64,000 bases of DNA, from assembly GCF_030851345.1 (NCBI RefSeq), contig NZ_JALPNU010000006.1, positions 62,001-126,000 on the forward strand, given 5' to 3'. The notes beneath the pieces are model-generated. The model was not told where the DNA came from and searched no databases. It was given only the letters and a program-made list of their open reading frames with translations. Source of the stretch: Marinifilum sp. D714. GTDB taxonomy: Bacteria; Bacteroidota; Bacteroidia; Bacteroidales; Marinifilaceae. Position numbers and translations under genes: made by a program. Shown here one piece after another: positions 44,752 through 53,291 of this stretch (positions within the stretch are counted from its first letter, which is position 1; each line of letters starts with the position of its first letter).

Positions 44752-46389
44752 TTATTGATATACTCTTACGTAGTCAATTTCCATAGATGATTCAACAAAT
44801 GCAGGATCAATAGTACCACCAAGTGTACCACCCATAGCCACATTCAAAATCAGAAATTGATCAGCATCGTACGGCCAATTGTCGGCGTTTTTATCTTCCG
44901 GTGCATAGGTATAATAAACCTCATCATCAATCAGGAATGTAATCTGATTTTCTGACCAGTTTACAGAGTACACATGAAATTCATCAGAAGCATCAGCAAC
45001 AGTTGTAGATTCCATATTTTCGGTTGCTCCCGAACTTGATGGCGTATGCAATGCACATTGGATATGTCCAGGATTGTTTCCAATTCCTTCCATAATGTCA
45101 ATTTCTCCACATGCTGGCCATCCTACATCAGGGAAATTTGCTCCCAACATCCAAATTGCCGGCCATGTACCGCCTCCTGATGGAAGTTTGGCTCGAACAT
45201 CAACCCTTCCGTAAGTGAATTCAAATTTATCTTGAGTTTTCAAACGAGCTGAAGTATAAGATCCACCATCCGCTTTTGCCGTTATTTTTAATGTTCCATC
45301 AGAAATACTGGCATTAGCTGCATCGTTGGTGTAGGTTTGAGATTCATTATTACCCCAACCTCCTGCACCTAGGTCATAATCCCATTTGGTAGCATCTGGA
45401 TTTCCATCAGTATCAAACTCATCTGACCAAACCAGATTGGTATATTCCACATCAACTTCACCAGCTGATTCACTTGGTTTTGTTGATGTAAAGATATGGT
45501 ACCAAGCAAAAGTGTCATCTTCCTCAACACGCACTCTTAGAATATTATCCGTAATCTCAATAATTTCATAAGTACTTGTTCCAACATACCAGCACATGAA
45601 TCCATTATCGGAAATGCTGAAGCTGGTTCCCCGGTAACCGCCATCTTCTGTTGCAATTGAGCTTGCAGGTGCAAAAGTTACATTCTTCACTCCATATAAA
45701 CCTGGAGCTACATCATCACCATGACAAACATCACCTTCAACTCCAATCTTACCCGCATATGTTCCTGGGATGAATGCTGATCCAGCTGTTTGTTCAAATG
45801 TTACACCTCCATCAGTTTGAGTAAATACAAATTCAGCATCATACATACATTCTTTTTCGAAAGCTGTTGCAGCATACCATGCAGCATATGCTTTACCCGG
45901 ATCTTCAAAGTTTGGTCCTAATCCTGTATGTGCTGGTTGATCAGCTGCCCAATACCATGTTTTACTAGTGCCGCCAGTTAAAAAGGCTACTGCTTCCTCA
46001 TCGCTGAAACTACTAAACACTTCAACTTGAACTGATTTACTCGTTGTTACACCTCCTGTTCCAACAGCTAAAACTGTAACATTATAAGTATTAATTCCGG
46101 GTAGTGAGAATCTGTGAGTTATCTTACCATCTGCAGAAACTTCTTTATCAGTTCCATCTCCAAAAACATAGGTATAATTAATTTCATTATCAGCCGTTGC
46201 ATTGAAATTCACAAAGCCAGTTCCATCTCCATAAGGATTCTCAGCATCAACGCCTACCACCTCAAAACTAATTTCCAAATTAGTTGGGGTCTCTATTTTT
46301 CCTAATTCGTAATCATCCTCCTGACATGCAGTAAATAACGTCAGAATGCTAATCAGAATTACACTTATATATTTATAATATTTCAACAT
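44752..46389 (-). CDS. Surface GH16 beta-1,3-glucanase with PKD and binding domains
   Basis: A 545-aa lipoprotein (Cys22 in LFTACQE). Residues about 33-126 form a PKD-like Ig domain (YTYVFGDGTD, then ITHRFSLPGINTYNVTV); residues about 128-308 form a domain beginning VAFLTGGTSKTWYWA that is shared with surface glycan-binding proteins; residues 312-545 are GH16 with EIDIME (Glu429, Asp431, Glu434). Likely the outer-surface enzyme making the first cuts in the polysaccharide before SusCD import. Follows the glycan-binding lipoprotein gene by 10 bp. Confidence 0.92.
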   Translation of the reverse strand: MLKYYKYISVILISILTLFTACQEDDYELGKIETPTNLEISFEVVGVDAENPYGDGTGFVNFNATADNEINYTYVFGDGTDKEVSADGKITHRFSLPGINTYNVTVLAVGTGGVTTSKSVQVEVFSSFSDEEAVAFLTGGTSKTWYWAADQPAHTGLGPNFEDPGKAYAAWYAATAFEKECMYDAEFVFTQTDGGVTFEQTAGSAFIPGTYAGKIGVEGDVCHGDDVAPGLYGVKNVTFAPASSIATEDGGYRGTSFSISDNGFMCWYVGTSTYEIIEITDNILRVRVEEDDTFAWYHIFTSTKPSESAGEVDVEYTNLVWSDEFDTDGNPDATKWDYDLGAGGWGNNESQTYTNDAANASISDGTLKITAKADGGSYTSARLKTQDKFEFTYGRVDVRAKLPSGGGTWPAIWMLGANFPDVGWPACGEIDIMEGIGNNPGHIQCALHTPSSSGATENMESTTVADASDEFHVYSVNWSENQITFLIDDEVYYTYAPEDKNADNWPYDADQFLILNVAMGGTLGGTIDPAFVESSMEIDYVRVYQ

Positions 46390-46399
46390 TGCTCAAAGT

Positions 46400-48439
46400 T
46401 TAATTGGTTAATTCGATATCATCAAAATAGTAGGTAAAATCAGCAGATCCGTCTCCTGTTGTACCGTTATCAAATATTAAAACAATATTATGGTATGATT
46501 TTGTTGCGTCAATTCCTGAGTAATCATAGGTAAGTTCTTCCCATGCATTCGCCACGGAAGTTGTTAATTCGACCTCATAATTTACACTTGAATCGTCTTT
46601 ATTTTCTACCTTAAACAACACCTTGGCTCCTACTTTATTGGACCACACTTTCATTTTCACTTTCTTGTAAGTTGCAAAATCCATTGGGCTTTCAAGTGAA
46701 AAGTAAGCACCACCCCAGGTTTGTCCACCATTCTTAACCATTTGTCCAACTTTTGAACTTGTGTTAATACCCGAAGCATCTGGGTTATCAATCACAGAAG
46801 CGTTACCTCCATCAAAGTTGGTAAATTCTGGAGCCGTACCTTCAAAGTCTTCCATACTTAAAGGTGCAGTAGTTGAACCTCCTTCATTTGCCAAACCAAT
46901 TTCATCGTAATAGTAAACCGAATCATCGCCAACATTTCCAAAATCGAAGAAGATAACCACCTTCACATAGTCAGCTGCAGGAGCCCCACTAAAGTCATAA
47001 GTTAATTCTTCCCATGCATTAGCAACTGTAGTACTTGCATCCACTTCATGAGTAATGCTTGCATCAGCATTTTCAAGTTTTAACTTTACTACAATTCCAG
47101 ATTTTGGCGACCATGTTTTAACCTTAATCATGCTGTAATTATCAAAATCCAATGCTGAGCTTGCTTCGAAAAATGCCCCTGCCCAAGTTTCTGAATTGGC
47201 AGTTTTAATAAGTTTCGCAACTTTTGCAGTGATATTTACACCTGTAGCGTCAGGATTGTCAACCACATCTACATCAGCAATATTTCCAAATACTGTAAAT
47301 GTAGGTGCTGTTCCTTCAAAATCTTCAATTGAAGAGAAAGCTGGAATGGATGCAGGTACTAGCTTAATATCATCAAAGTAATAGTTCGAATCATCTCCAT
47401 TGTTTCCGAAGTCGAAGAAAATTACCACTTTCTGATATTCATTCGCTTGATCAATTGCAGAGAAATCAAAAGTTAATTCCTCCCATTCGTTAGCTACTGT
47501 TGTTGTTGCATCAACTTCAAAACCAATATTACCATCGGTTAAGTTTTCAACTTTTAGTTTTACTGTTGCACCCACTTTTGGCGACCAAACCTTAACTCTA
47601 AACTCTGTATTGCTAGAAAAATCAATAGGATTTTCAAGTGTAAGGAATGAACCTGCCCATATTTCAGCTCCTGCAGACTTATTACTTTGAGCAACTTTAG
47701 CACTAGTGTTGATTCCTGATGCATCCGGGTTATCGATAACAGATGAAGTTGTACCTCCAAAGTTTTCAAATGCATAATTGATTGTGAAGGATTCAAAATC
47801 AATAGGCAAATTAATCGGATCAGCAGCTTCAGGTACATTTACCGTTTCGGTGTATTCCGTAGTTGCTGCTCCGGCACTTTTTGCTACAATTCTAACATCG
47901 TAATCGCCAGCAGCTTCGTAAGTATGAGAAACTGTCTCACCCGGCATTAACATCGTTGGCTCTTCATCTTCTACATCACCAAAATAAACTTCAAAAACGG
48001 TTGCAAAATCAGCTGTAGCTGTTACACTTACGATTCTTGGATTTTGAGTATCATTTGTAATGTTCACCTCTAAATTCTCTGGTGCTTTAAATGTTACATT
48101 TAATTCCTGTACTAATTCTGTTGCTTTACCATTTATGCTTACGGCAATAATTTTTACCGAATAAACTCCTTCAGTATATACATGTTCAGCAACCTCACCC
48201 GGCTTGTAGGTTTCTGTTTCAGAACCATCGCCGAAATCAATGGTAAATTGCTGAGCTCCCTCAGCATTAGGGGAAATACTCACAAGACCTGAATTATCTT
48301 GTGTGATATCGAATACTGCTTCCACATTAGTAGGAGCACCAATATAATCTAACGAATACAAGTTATCTTCATCTGTTTCACAGGCAAAAAAGATACCTAG
48401 GATGAAAATAAATGCGCTTATTTTAGTTAATATTTTCAT
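46400..48439 (-). CDS. Surface glycan-binding lipoprotein with two PKD and three CBM-like repeats
   Basis: A 679-aa lipoprotein (Cys20 in FACETDEDN). Residues about 33-116 and 119-203 are PKD-like Ig domains (FTIDFGDGSE; VYFGDVEDEE). Three homologous modules follow, about 209-362, 368-516 and 527-679, each with DNPDASGINTSAKV, a W-AG-F segment, VWSPKVGATVKLK, ANEWEELTFDF and a closing YYFDDIKL, resembling jelly-roll carbohydrate-binding modules. No catalytic motif. Takes the SusE/F position after susD, so it probably captures beta-glucan at the surface. Confidence 0.85.
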   Translation of the reverse strand: MKILTKISAFIFILGIFFACETDEDNLYSLDYIGAPTNVEAVFDITQDNSGLVSISPNAEGAQQFTIDFGDGSETETYKPGEVAEHVYTEGVYSVKIIAVSINGKATELVQELNVTFKAPENLEVNITNDTQNPRIVSVTATADFATVFEVYFGDVEDEEPTMLMPGETVSHTYEAAGDYDVRIVAKSAGAATTEYTETVNVPEAADPINLPIDFESFTINYAFENFGGTTSSVIDNPDASGINTSAKVAQSNKSAGAEIWAGSFLTLENPIDFSSNTEFRVKVWSPKVGATVKLKVENLTDGNIGFEVDATTTVANEWEELTFDFSAIDQANEYQKVVIFFDFGNNGDDSNYYFDDIKLVPASIPAFSSIEDFEGTAPTFTVFGNIADVDVVDNPDATGVNITAKVAKLIKTANSETWAGAFFEASSALDFDNYSMIKVKTWSPKSGIVVKLKLENADASITHEVDASTTVANAWEELTYDFSGAPAADYVKVVIFFDFGNVGDDSVYYYDEIGLANEGGSTTAPLSMEDFEGTAPEFTNFDGGNASVIDNPDASGINTSSKVGQMVKNGGQTWGGAYFSLESPMDFATYKKVKMKVWSNKVGAKVLFKVENKDDSSVNYEVELTTSVANAWEELTYDYSGIDATKSYHNIVLIFDNGTTGDGSADFTYYFDDIELTN

Positions 48440-48454
48440 ATCGAATAATCTTGT

Positions 48455-49939
48455 TTAGTAATTAGGATTTTGTGACCAATTGCCATTTGAGAATTGAATT
48501 TCTTCAAGAGGAATAGGGAATACTTCATGTTTACCAGCTACGAAACCTTCAATTTCATCAGCTGCTCTTCCCGTTCTTACAAGATCAAAGAAATGATGTC
48601 CTTCACCCATTAACTCAACTCTTCTTTCATGATAAATAGCATCGGTTAACGCTGCACCTGTTAAGGTTACATCGTGATTTGTATCACCAAAAGCTCTTCT
48701 TCTTACTTCTGAAATGTATTCTTGTGCTTTCGTATCTGAAATACCTCCTCGGTTATATGCTTCTGCTGCCATAAGCAATACATCTGCATAACGAATTGCT
48801 CTATAATTATTCGGGTTGGTTAGGTTCAAATCTCCCTGAGCTTCAGAGCTTCTCTTTCTCGGCAAATACTTTCTATTAAAATATCCAGTATGCTCAAATC
48901 CTGTAGTGTAAGTCGCACCTTCACTCTCAGCCCAAGCAACAATATCTAATATTGCAACATCTTTTCGAAGATCTCCAGGTTCAAATTGATCAACTGCTTC
49001 CTGAGTTGGTACATTAAAACTAAAGCCTGAAGAGAACAATGGACCATCGTAACCTCTTACGCCACTAAAACCTACCGCAACATTACCTTCGCTACATTGC
49101 AAACATCCAAATTCAGCTCCTTCAACATCAGTATATTGAATTTCGAATACCGACTCAATACCATTTTCACCAGCCATTTCGAAAATTTCATCATAATCTT
49201 CAACAAGAGAGTAATTTGAACTTGTGATTACCTGATCCAATACATTTGCCGCTTCACTAAATTTATCTTGGAATAAATATACTTTTCCTAGTAATGCTCT
49301 AGCTGCGCCTCTTGTTACCCTTCCTGTTTGTTCCGGCACATCTGGCAATACCTCAATTGCAGCAACTAAATCTCTTTCAATTTGCGCATATACATCTGCT
49401 ACTGGTGATCGAGGAATTGAAGTCTCATCTCCTAAAGCAAAACGCTCATCTATTTTTAAAGGTACAGGACCAAACCATTTTACCAATTCAAAATAGTAAT
49501 AAGCTCTTAGGAATTGTACTTCTCCAATCATCGATAGTCTACCATCAAAATCGATTTTGTCTTTGAACTCCATAAAGTAGTTTGCTCTCTGTACTCCTGC
49601 AAACATCCAATTCCAAACATCATGTAAATTGCTATTTACCGGAGTGTGAATCATATCGTCAACTTGTTGCCATCCTACAACATCTGTAGCACTTTCTCCT
49701 CCACACAATGTATTATCAGATGCAATCTCACCTAATATTACATTTACATAGGTATATTGTAATGCGTCATAAACTCCAACCAAACCATTATAATAGTCCT
49801 GCTCCGAGTTGAAAAAATTTTCAGAATCTATAGAGTATTTTGGTGCTTCCTGTGCAAAATCATCAGAACAGGAAATCAATATGTTTACGGCTAAAACAAA
49901 AGCCCCTAGAACTGCAATGCTATATTTTATTTTTTTCAT
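48455..49939 (-). CDS. susD: SusD/RagB-family glycan-binding lipoprotein
   Basis: Lid of the SusCD importer. Lipid anchor at Cys24 (LISCSDDF). Helical TPR-rich SusD pattern: YYNGLVGVYDALQYTYVN, FLRAYYYFELVKWFGPVPL (residues about 144-162), ARALLGKVYLFQDKFSEAANVL, and the C-terminal RYADVLLMAAEAYNRGG, ERRVELMGEGHHFFDLVRTG and PIPLEEI. Length 494 aa is typical. Lies 13 bp after susC. Confidence 0.96.
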   Translation of the reverse strand: MKKIKYSIAVLGAFVLAVNILISCSDDFAQEAPKYSIDSENFFNSEQDYYNGLVGVYDALQYTYVNVILGEIASDNTLCGGESATDVVGWQQVDDMIHTPVNSNLHDVWNWMFAGVQRANYFMEFKDKIDFDGRLSMIGEVQFLRAYYYFELVKWFGPVPLKIDERFALGDETSIPRSPVADVYAQIERDLVAAIEVLPDVPEQTGRVTRGAARALLGKVYLFQDKFSEAANVLDQVITSSNYSLVEDYDEIFEMAGENGIESVFEIQYTDVEGAEFGCLQCSEGNVAVGFSGVRGYDGPLFSSGFSFNVPTQEAVDQFEPGDLRKDVAILDIVAWAESEGATYTTGFEHTGYFNRKYLPRKRSSEAQGDLNLTNPNNYRAIRYADVLLMAAEAYNRGGISDTKAQEYISEVRRRAFGDTNHDVTLTGAALTDAIYHERRVELMGEGHHFFDLVRTGRAADEIEGFVAGKHEVFPIPLEEIQFSNGNWSQNPNY

Positions 49940-49951
49940 GATTGAGCTTTT

Positions 49952-52900
49952 TTAAAAGTTTAGATTTAATCCGAACGTAAAGGTTCTCGCTGAAGGATAG
50001 AATCCATAATCGATTCCTGCAGTAATAGGATCGCCACTTGACGCAGCAGGATCATAACCAGTATAGTCAGTGAATGTATACAGATTACTTACCGAACCAT
50101 AGAATCTTAATTTAGAGATTTTCAGTTTTGAGGTAAGGTATTCAGGCAGTGTATATCCCAATTGTATGTTTTGAATTCTTAAGAAAGAAGCATCCTCAAC
50201 ATAGTAATCTGAAATTACCTGATTTGCTATAGCTCCTGTGGTTACTCTTGGAACAGAATTACTTGTTCCTTCTCCAGTCCATCTTTCCAAATTGGTACTT
50301 AGCTTATTCACATTTACATTTGAACGTTCGTAGTTACGAAGTTTATCGTTACCCAATGATGCATAAGCATAAGCTGAAAAATCGAAGTTCTTATAGTTAA
50401 TGGATAAATTTAATCCCATCGTTACATCTGGAATTGGGTTTCCGATATATGTTCTATCATCTGCATTTATCACTCCATCATTGTTGGTATCCACATATCT
50501 TAAGTCTCCAGGCTGAGCTTCTGCTCCCAATGCAATTTGTGATGGGTGAGCATTCACTTCTGCCATATTTTGGAATAGTCCATCTGTTTTGTATCCAAAG
50601 AATGAACCAATAGGCTGTCCAACTGCCATTCGGGTTGGGCTAGGTTGTCCTACACTAAATTCACCAGCTTCGATAAATCCGGTTCCATTATTTACTTTAG
50701 TTACCTCATTATCTAAGGTTGTCATATTGTAATTCACCTTAAACACCAAATCTTCACCTATTTTACCTCGGTAACCTACAGCAAATTCAAAACCTCGGTT
50801 TCGAACCTCACCTGCATTGATAGTTGGTCCTGCAGCACCTGCACCACTAACACCTAAAATTCCTGAAACTGGCACACCCTCAACTAGCAAATCATTGGTA
50901 GTTTTTACAAAGTAATCAGCATTGATATCAACTTTGTTGTTCAATAATTTCACATCTAAACCAATATCAAATTGTTCAGACTCTTCCCATTTAATCGTAT
51001 TGTTAGGAAGTGCTCCAATTGCTCTACCATTAACTAACTGCCCATTGAATATGTAGGTTCCTTCTCCATCCATTAATGATAAAAATTTGTTAGGATCAAT
51101 TTTATCAGAACCAAGGAAACCATAACTTGCTCTTAGCTTGATAAAATCGATAAACTCATAATCGCTCATGAAATCCTCATCTGAAATTACCCAACCTGCA
51201 GTAGCTGAATTAAAGTACCCTACACTTTCATCCGGACCAAATTTGGTAGAAGCATCTCGTCTAAACATTCCGGAAAGCAAATATTTTCCTTCATAATCAT
51301 ATTGAAGACGAGCAAAATATGATAATCTTCTATCATCGTAATCCCATGAATTGTTGGCTTTTGCTTCACTGGTTCCTTCTGTTAAAGAAATATCGGCAAA
51401 TTCCCATGAGTTGTTAGGTACATCAAAGCCAGTTGCATCTAAATGGTCACCCCAATTTTTATACACTGTGGTACCTAATGTTGCTGTTACATGATGCTTA
51501 TCAATAAACGTGTTATCATAAGTCACAAAGGCATCAAATGTATAATCATTGAAGTTATCTCTAGCCTGAAATACACTGCTCCTGGTATTATCAAATACCT
51601 TTCCCCCATAACTTATTTCTTTATCAAAAGATTTTTCCTTGCTACTACCTGTATTAAATCCAATACGAGCTGTAGCCTTTAACTGTGGAGAATAAGCGTA
51701 CTCCATGCTAAAACTTCCGCTCAATCGATTTGACTTATAGATATTATAAGTATTATCAATTTGTGCCATTGGATTAATCACCTCATTACCCAGACTATTT
51801 GGTGCTAAAAAGAAAGAACCATCTTCGTTGTATACTGACATAGTAGAAGGCATGTTTAGTGCATTAAACAATACCGATCCTAATCCATTTTCGTTTATTG
51901 ATCTTCTTCTTAAATAAGTGTAAATCAAGGAAGATTTAAATTTTAGCTTTTCAGAAATATCAATTCCCAAATTCATTCTTGCAGTATTTCTCTTATACCC
52001 CGATTTATCTTTCCCTACAATACCTTTTTGATCCAGGTCGGAAGCACTCAACGAGTATACTACATTATCAGATCCCCCACTTAAACTCACATCATTCTTA
52101 TAAATTGGAGCTGTTGAGAATACTTCATTTTGCCAATTGGTTCCTTTTCCTAAATTTGAAATATTTGTAAATGGCAAATCTTCCCCATTTGCAGCATAAG
52201 CTTCATTTAATAATACAGCATACTCAGTTGCATTTAGCACTGGTAATTTGCGTGAAGTCTCCTGAATACCAACAGAGCTGTTAAATCGAATTGCCGGCGC
52301 AGTGTTTTTACGACCTGTTTTGGTTGTTACCAGCACAACCCCATTTGCACCAACAGTTCCGTAAATTGCAGCCTGAGCATCTTTTAATACTGTAATACTT
52401 TCAATATCATCAGGGCTTAATGTTTCCAATGACCCTTCATAGCCATCAATAATAACAACTGGAGAAGCATCCCCATTTGTAGAAATACCACGGATTCTTA
52501 TATCTAAGCCAGAACCTGGAGCTCCCGAAGAAGAACTTACTACTACTCCCGAAGTAGTTCCCTGTAAAGCTTGCTCTGCCCTAACAGGTTTTATTTCATC
52601 AATAGTTTTTGCTCCAAGCACAGTTACTGCACCAGTAACATCACGCTTTTTCTGAGTACCATAGCCTACAACTACAACCTCTTCAAGTCCTGTAGTTTCA
52701 GTCATCAGAATAACATCTACAACAGTTTGGTCTCCAACAAAAATCTCTTGTGGAGCAAAACCAATCATTGAAAATACCAAAGTAGCATCCTTAGGTGCTT
52801 CTATAGAATACTTACCGTCAAAATCGGTTGATGTACCAATTGTTGTTCCTTTAACAACAACGGAGGCAAATGGAATAGGAGTTCCATCTTCTCCTGAGGT

Positions 52901-52984
52901 AACAATACCAGTTACAGCAATATTTTGAGCAAATACTTGCAAACAAAAGAGTGCCATAACTATTAACACAACTGTTTTTTTCAT
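49952..52984 (-). CDS. susC: SusC/RagA-family TonB-dependent outer membrane transporter
   Basis: Imports oligosaccharides across the outer membrane. Signal peptide (MKKTVVLIVMALFCLQVFAQ), CarboxypepD_reg-like domain (residues about 24-95), TonB-box/plug start EEVVVVGYGTQKKRDVTGAV (about 99-118), SusC signature IRGISTNGDASPVVIIDGYEG, VLKDAQAAIYGTVGANGV, then a 22-strand barrel ending FTFGLNLNF. 1010 aa is normal. First gene of the beta-glucan operon, driven by the promoter at 53084-53114. Confidence 0.97.
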   Translation of the reverse strand: MKKTVVLIVMALFCLQVFAQNIAVTGIVTSGEDGTPIPFASVVVKGTTIGTSTDFDGKYSIEAPKDATLVFSMIGFAPQEIFVGDQTVVDVILMTETTGLEEVVVVGYGTQKKRDVTGAVTVLGAKTIDEIKPVRAEQALQGTTSGVVVSSSSGAPGSGLDIRIRGISTNGDASPVVIIDGYEGSLETLSPDDIESITVLKDAQAAIYGTVGANGVVLVTTKTGRKNTAPAIRFNSSVGIQETSRKLPVLNATEYAVLLNEAYAANGEDLPFTNISNLGKGTNWQNEVFSTAPIYKNDVSLSGGSDNVVYSLSASDLDQKGIVGKDKSGYKRNTARMNLGIDISEKLKFKSSLIYTYLRRRSINENGLGSVLFNALNMPSTMSVYNEDGSFFLAPNSLGNEVINPMAQIDNTYNIYKSNRLSGSFSMEYAYSPQLKATARIGFNTGSSKEKSFDKEISYGGKVFDNTRSSVFQARDNFNDYTFDAFVTYDNTFIDKHHVTATLGTTVYKNWGDHLDATGFDVPNNSWEFADISLTEGTSEAKANNSWDYDDRRLSYFARLQYDYEGKYLLSGMFRRDASTKFGPDESVGYFNSATAGWVISDEDFMSDYEFIDFIKLRASYGFLGSDKIDPNKFLSLMDGEGTYIFNGQLVNGRAIGALPNNTIKWEESEQFDIGLDVKLLNNKVDINADYFVKTTNDLLVEGVPVSGILGVSGAGAAGPTINAGEVRNRGFEFAVGYRGKIGEDLVFKVNYNMTTLDNEVTKVNNGTGFIEAGEFSVGQPSPTRMAVGQPIGSFFGYKTDGLFQNMAEVNAHPSQIALGAEAQPGDLRYVDTNNDGVINADDRTYIGNPIPDVTMGLNLSINYKNFDFSAYAYASLGNDKLRNYERSNVNVNKLSTNLERWTGEGTSNSVPRVTTGAIANQVISDYYVEDASFLRIQNIQLGYTLPEYLTSKLKISKLRFYGSVSNLYTFTDYTGYDPAASSGDPITAGIDYGFYPSARTFTFGLNLNF

Positions 52985-53083
52985 AAATTTAGTTCGTTAA
53001 GATTAGAAAAAATTAGCTCATAAATTTGGGTTACATTTATTCACCTAAATCGTTTGCAATATCCTTTGTTATTTGAGCAAAAT

Positions 53084-53114
53084 CAAAAATACAGCTACAT
53101 CAAGAACTCATCAA
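53084..53114 (-). promoter_or_regulatory. Promoter of the susC-led beta-glucan operon
   Basis: On the minus strand TTG (53112-53114), 20 nt, then TATTTTTG (53084-53091), a near-ideal Bacteroidota promoter. Transcription would start near 53077, leaving a leader of about 90 nt. Confidence 0.7.
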
Positions 53115-53235
53115 CATCCAAAATACAATACATCATTAATACATCAAACGACTTTTTAAAAACAATAACCCTCTACCTATAAGATACTTAAGAAATACAA
53201 CAAATCTTAAAAAATGCATATTACATATACATCAA
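53097..53235 (-). promoter_or_regulatory. Clustered TTGATGT-like words upstream of susC
   Basis: On the minus strand, TTGATGT occurs at 53097-53103, 53141-53147 and 53229-53235, with near copies at 53108-53114 (TTGATGA), 53114-53120 (TGGATGT) and 53130-53136 (ATGATGT). Several are 11 bp apart, one helical turn. They overlap and lie upstream of the -33 element: a candidate binding array for the LuxR-HTH regulator encoded next door. Confidence 0.45.
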
Positions 53236-53242
53236 ATATGAA

Positions 53243-53276
53243 AAAAGGCAAATCTCTGTTGCGAGATTTGCCTTTT
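53243..53276 (-). terminator. Terminator of the PUL regulator gene
   Basis: AAAAGGCAAATCTC (53243-53256) pairs with GAGATTTGCCTTTT (53263-53276) over a 6-nt loop; the minus strand continues in T. It separates the regulator from the susC operon. Confidence 0.92.
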
Positions 53277-53291
53277 ATTAAAATTGATATT

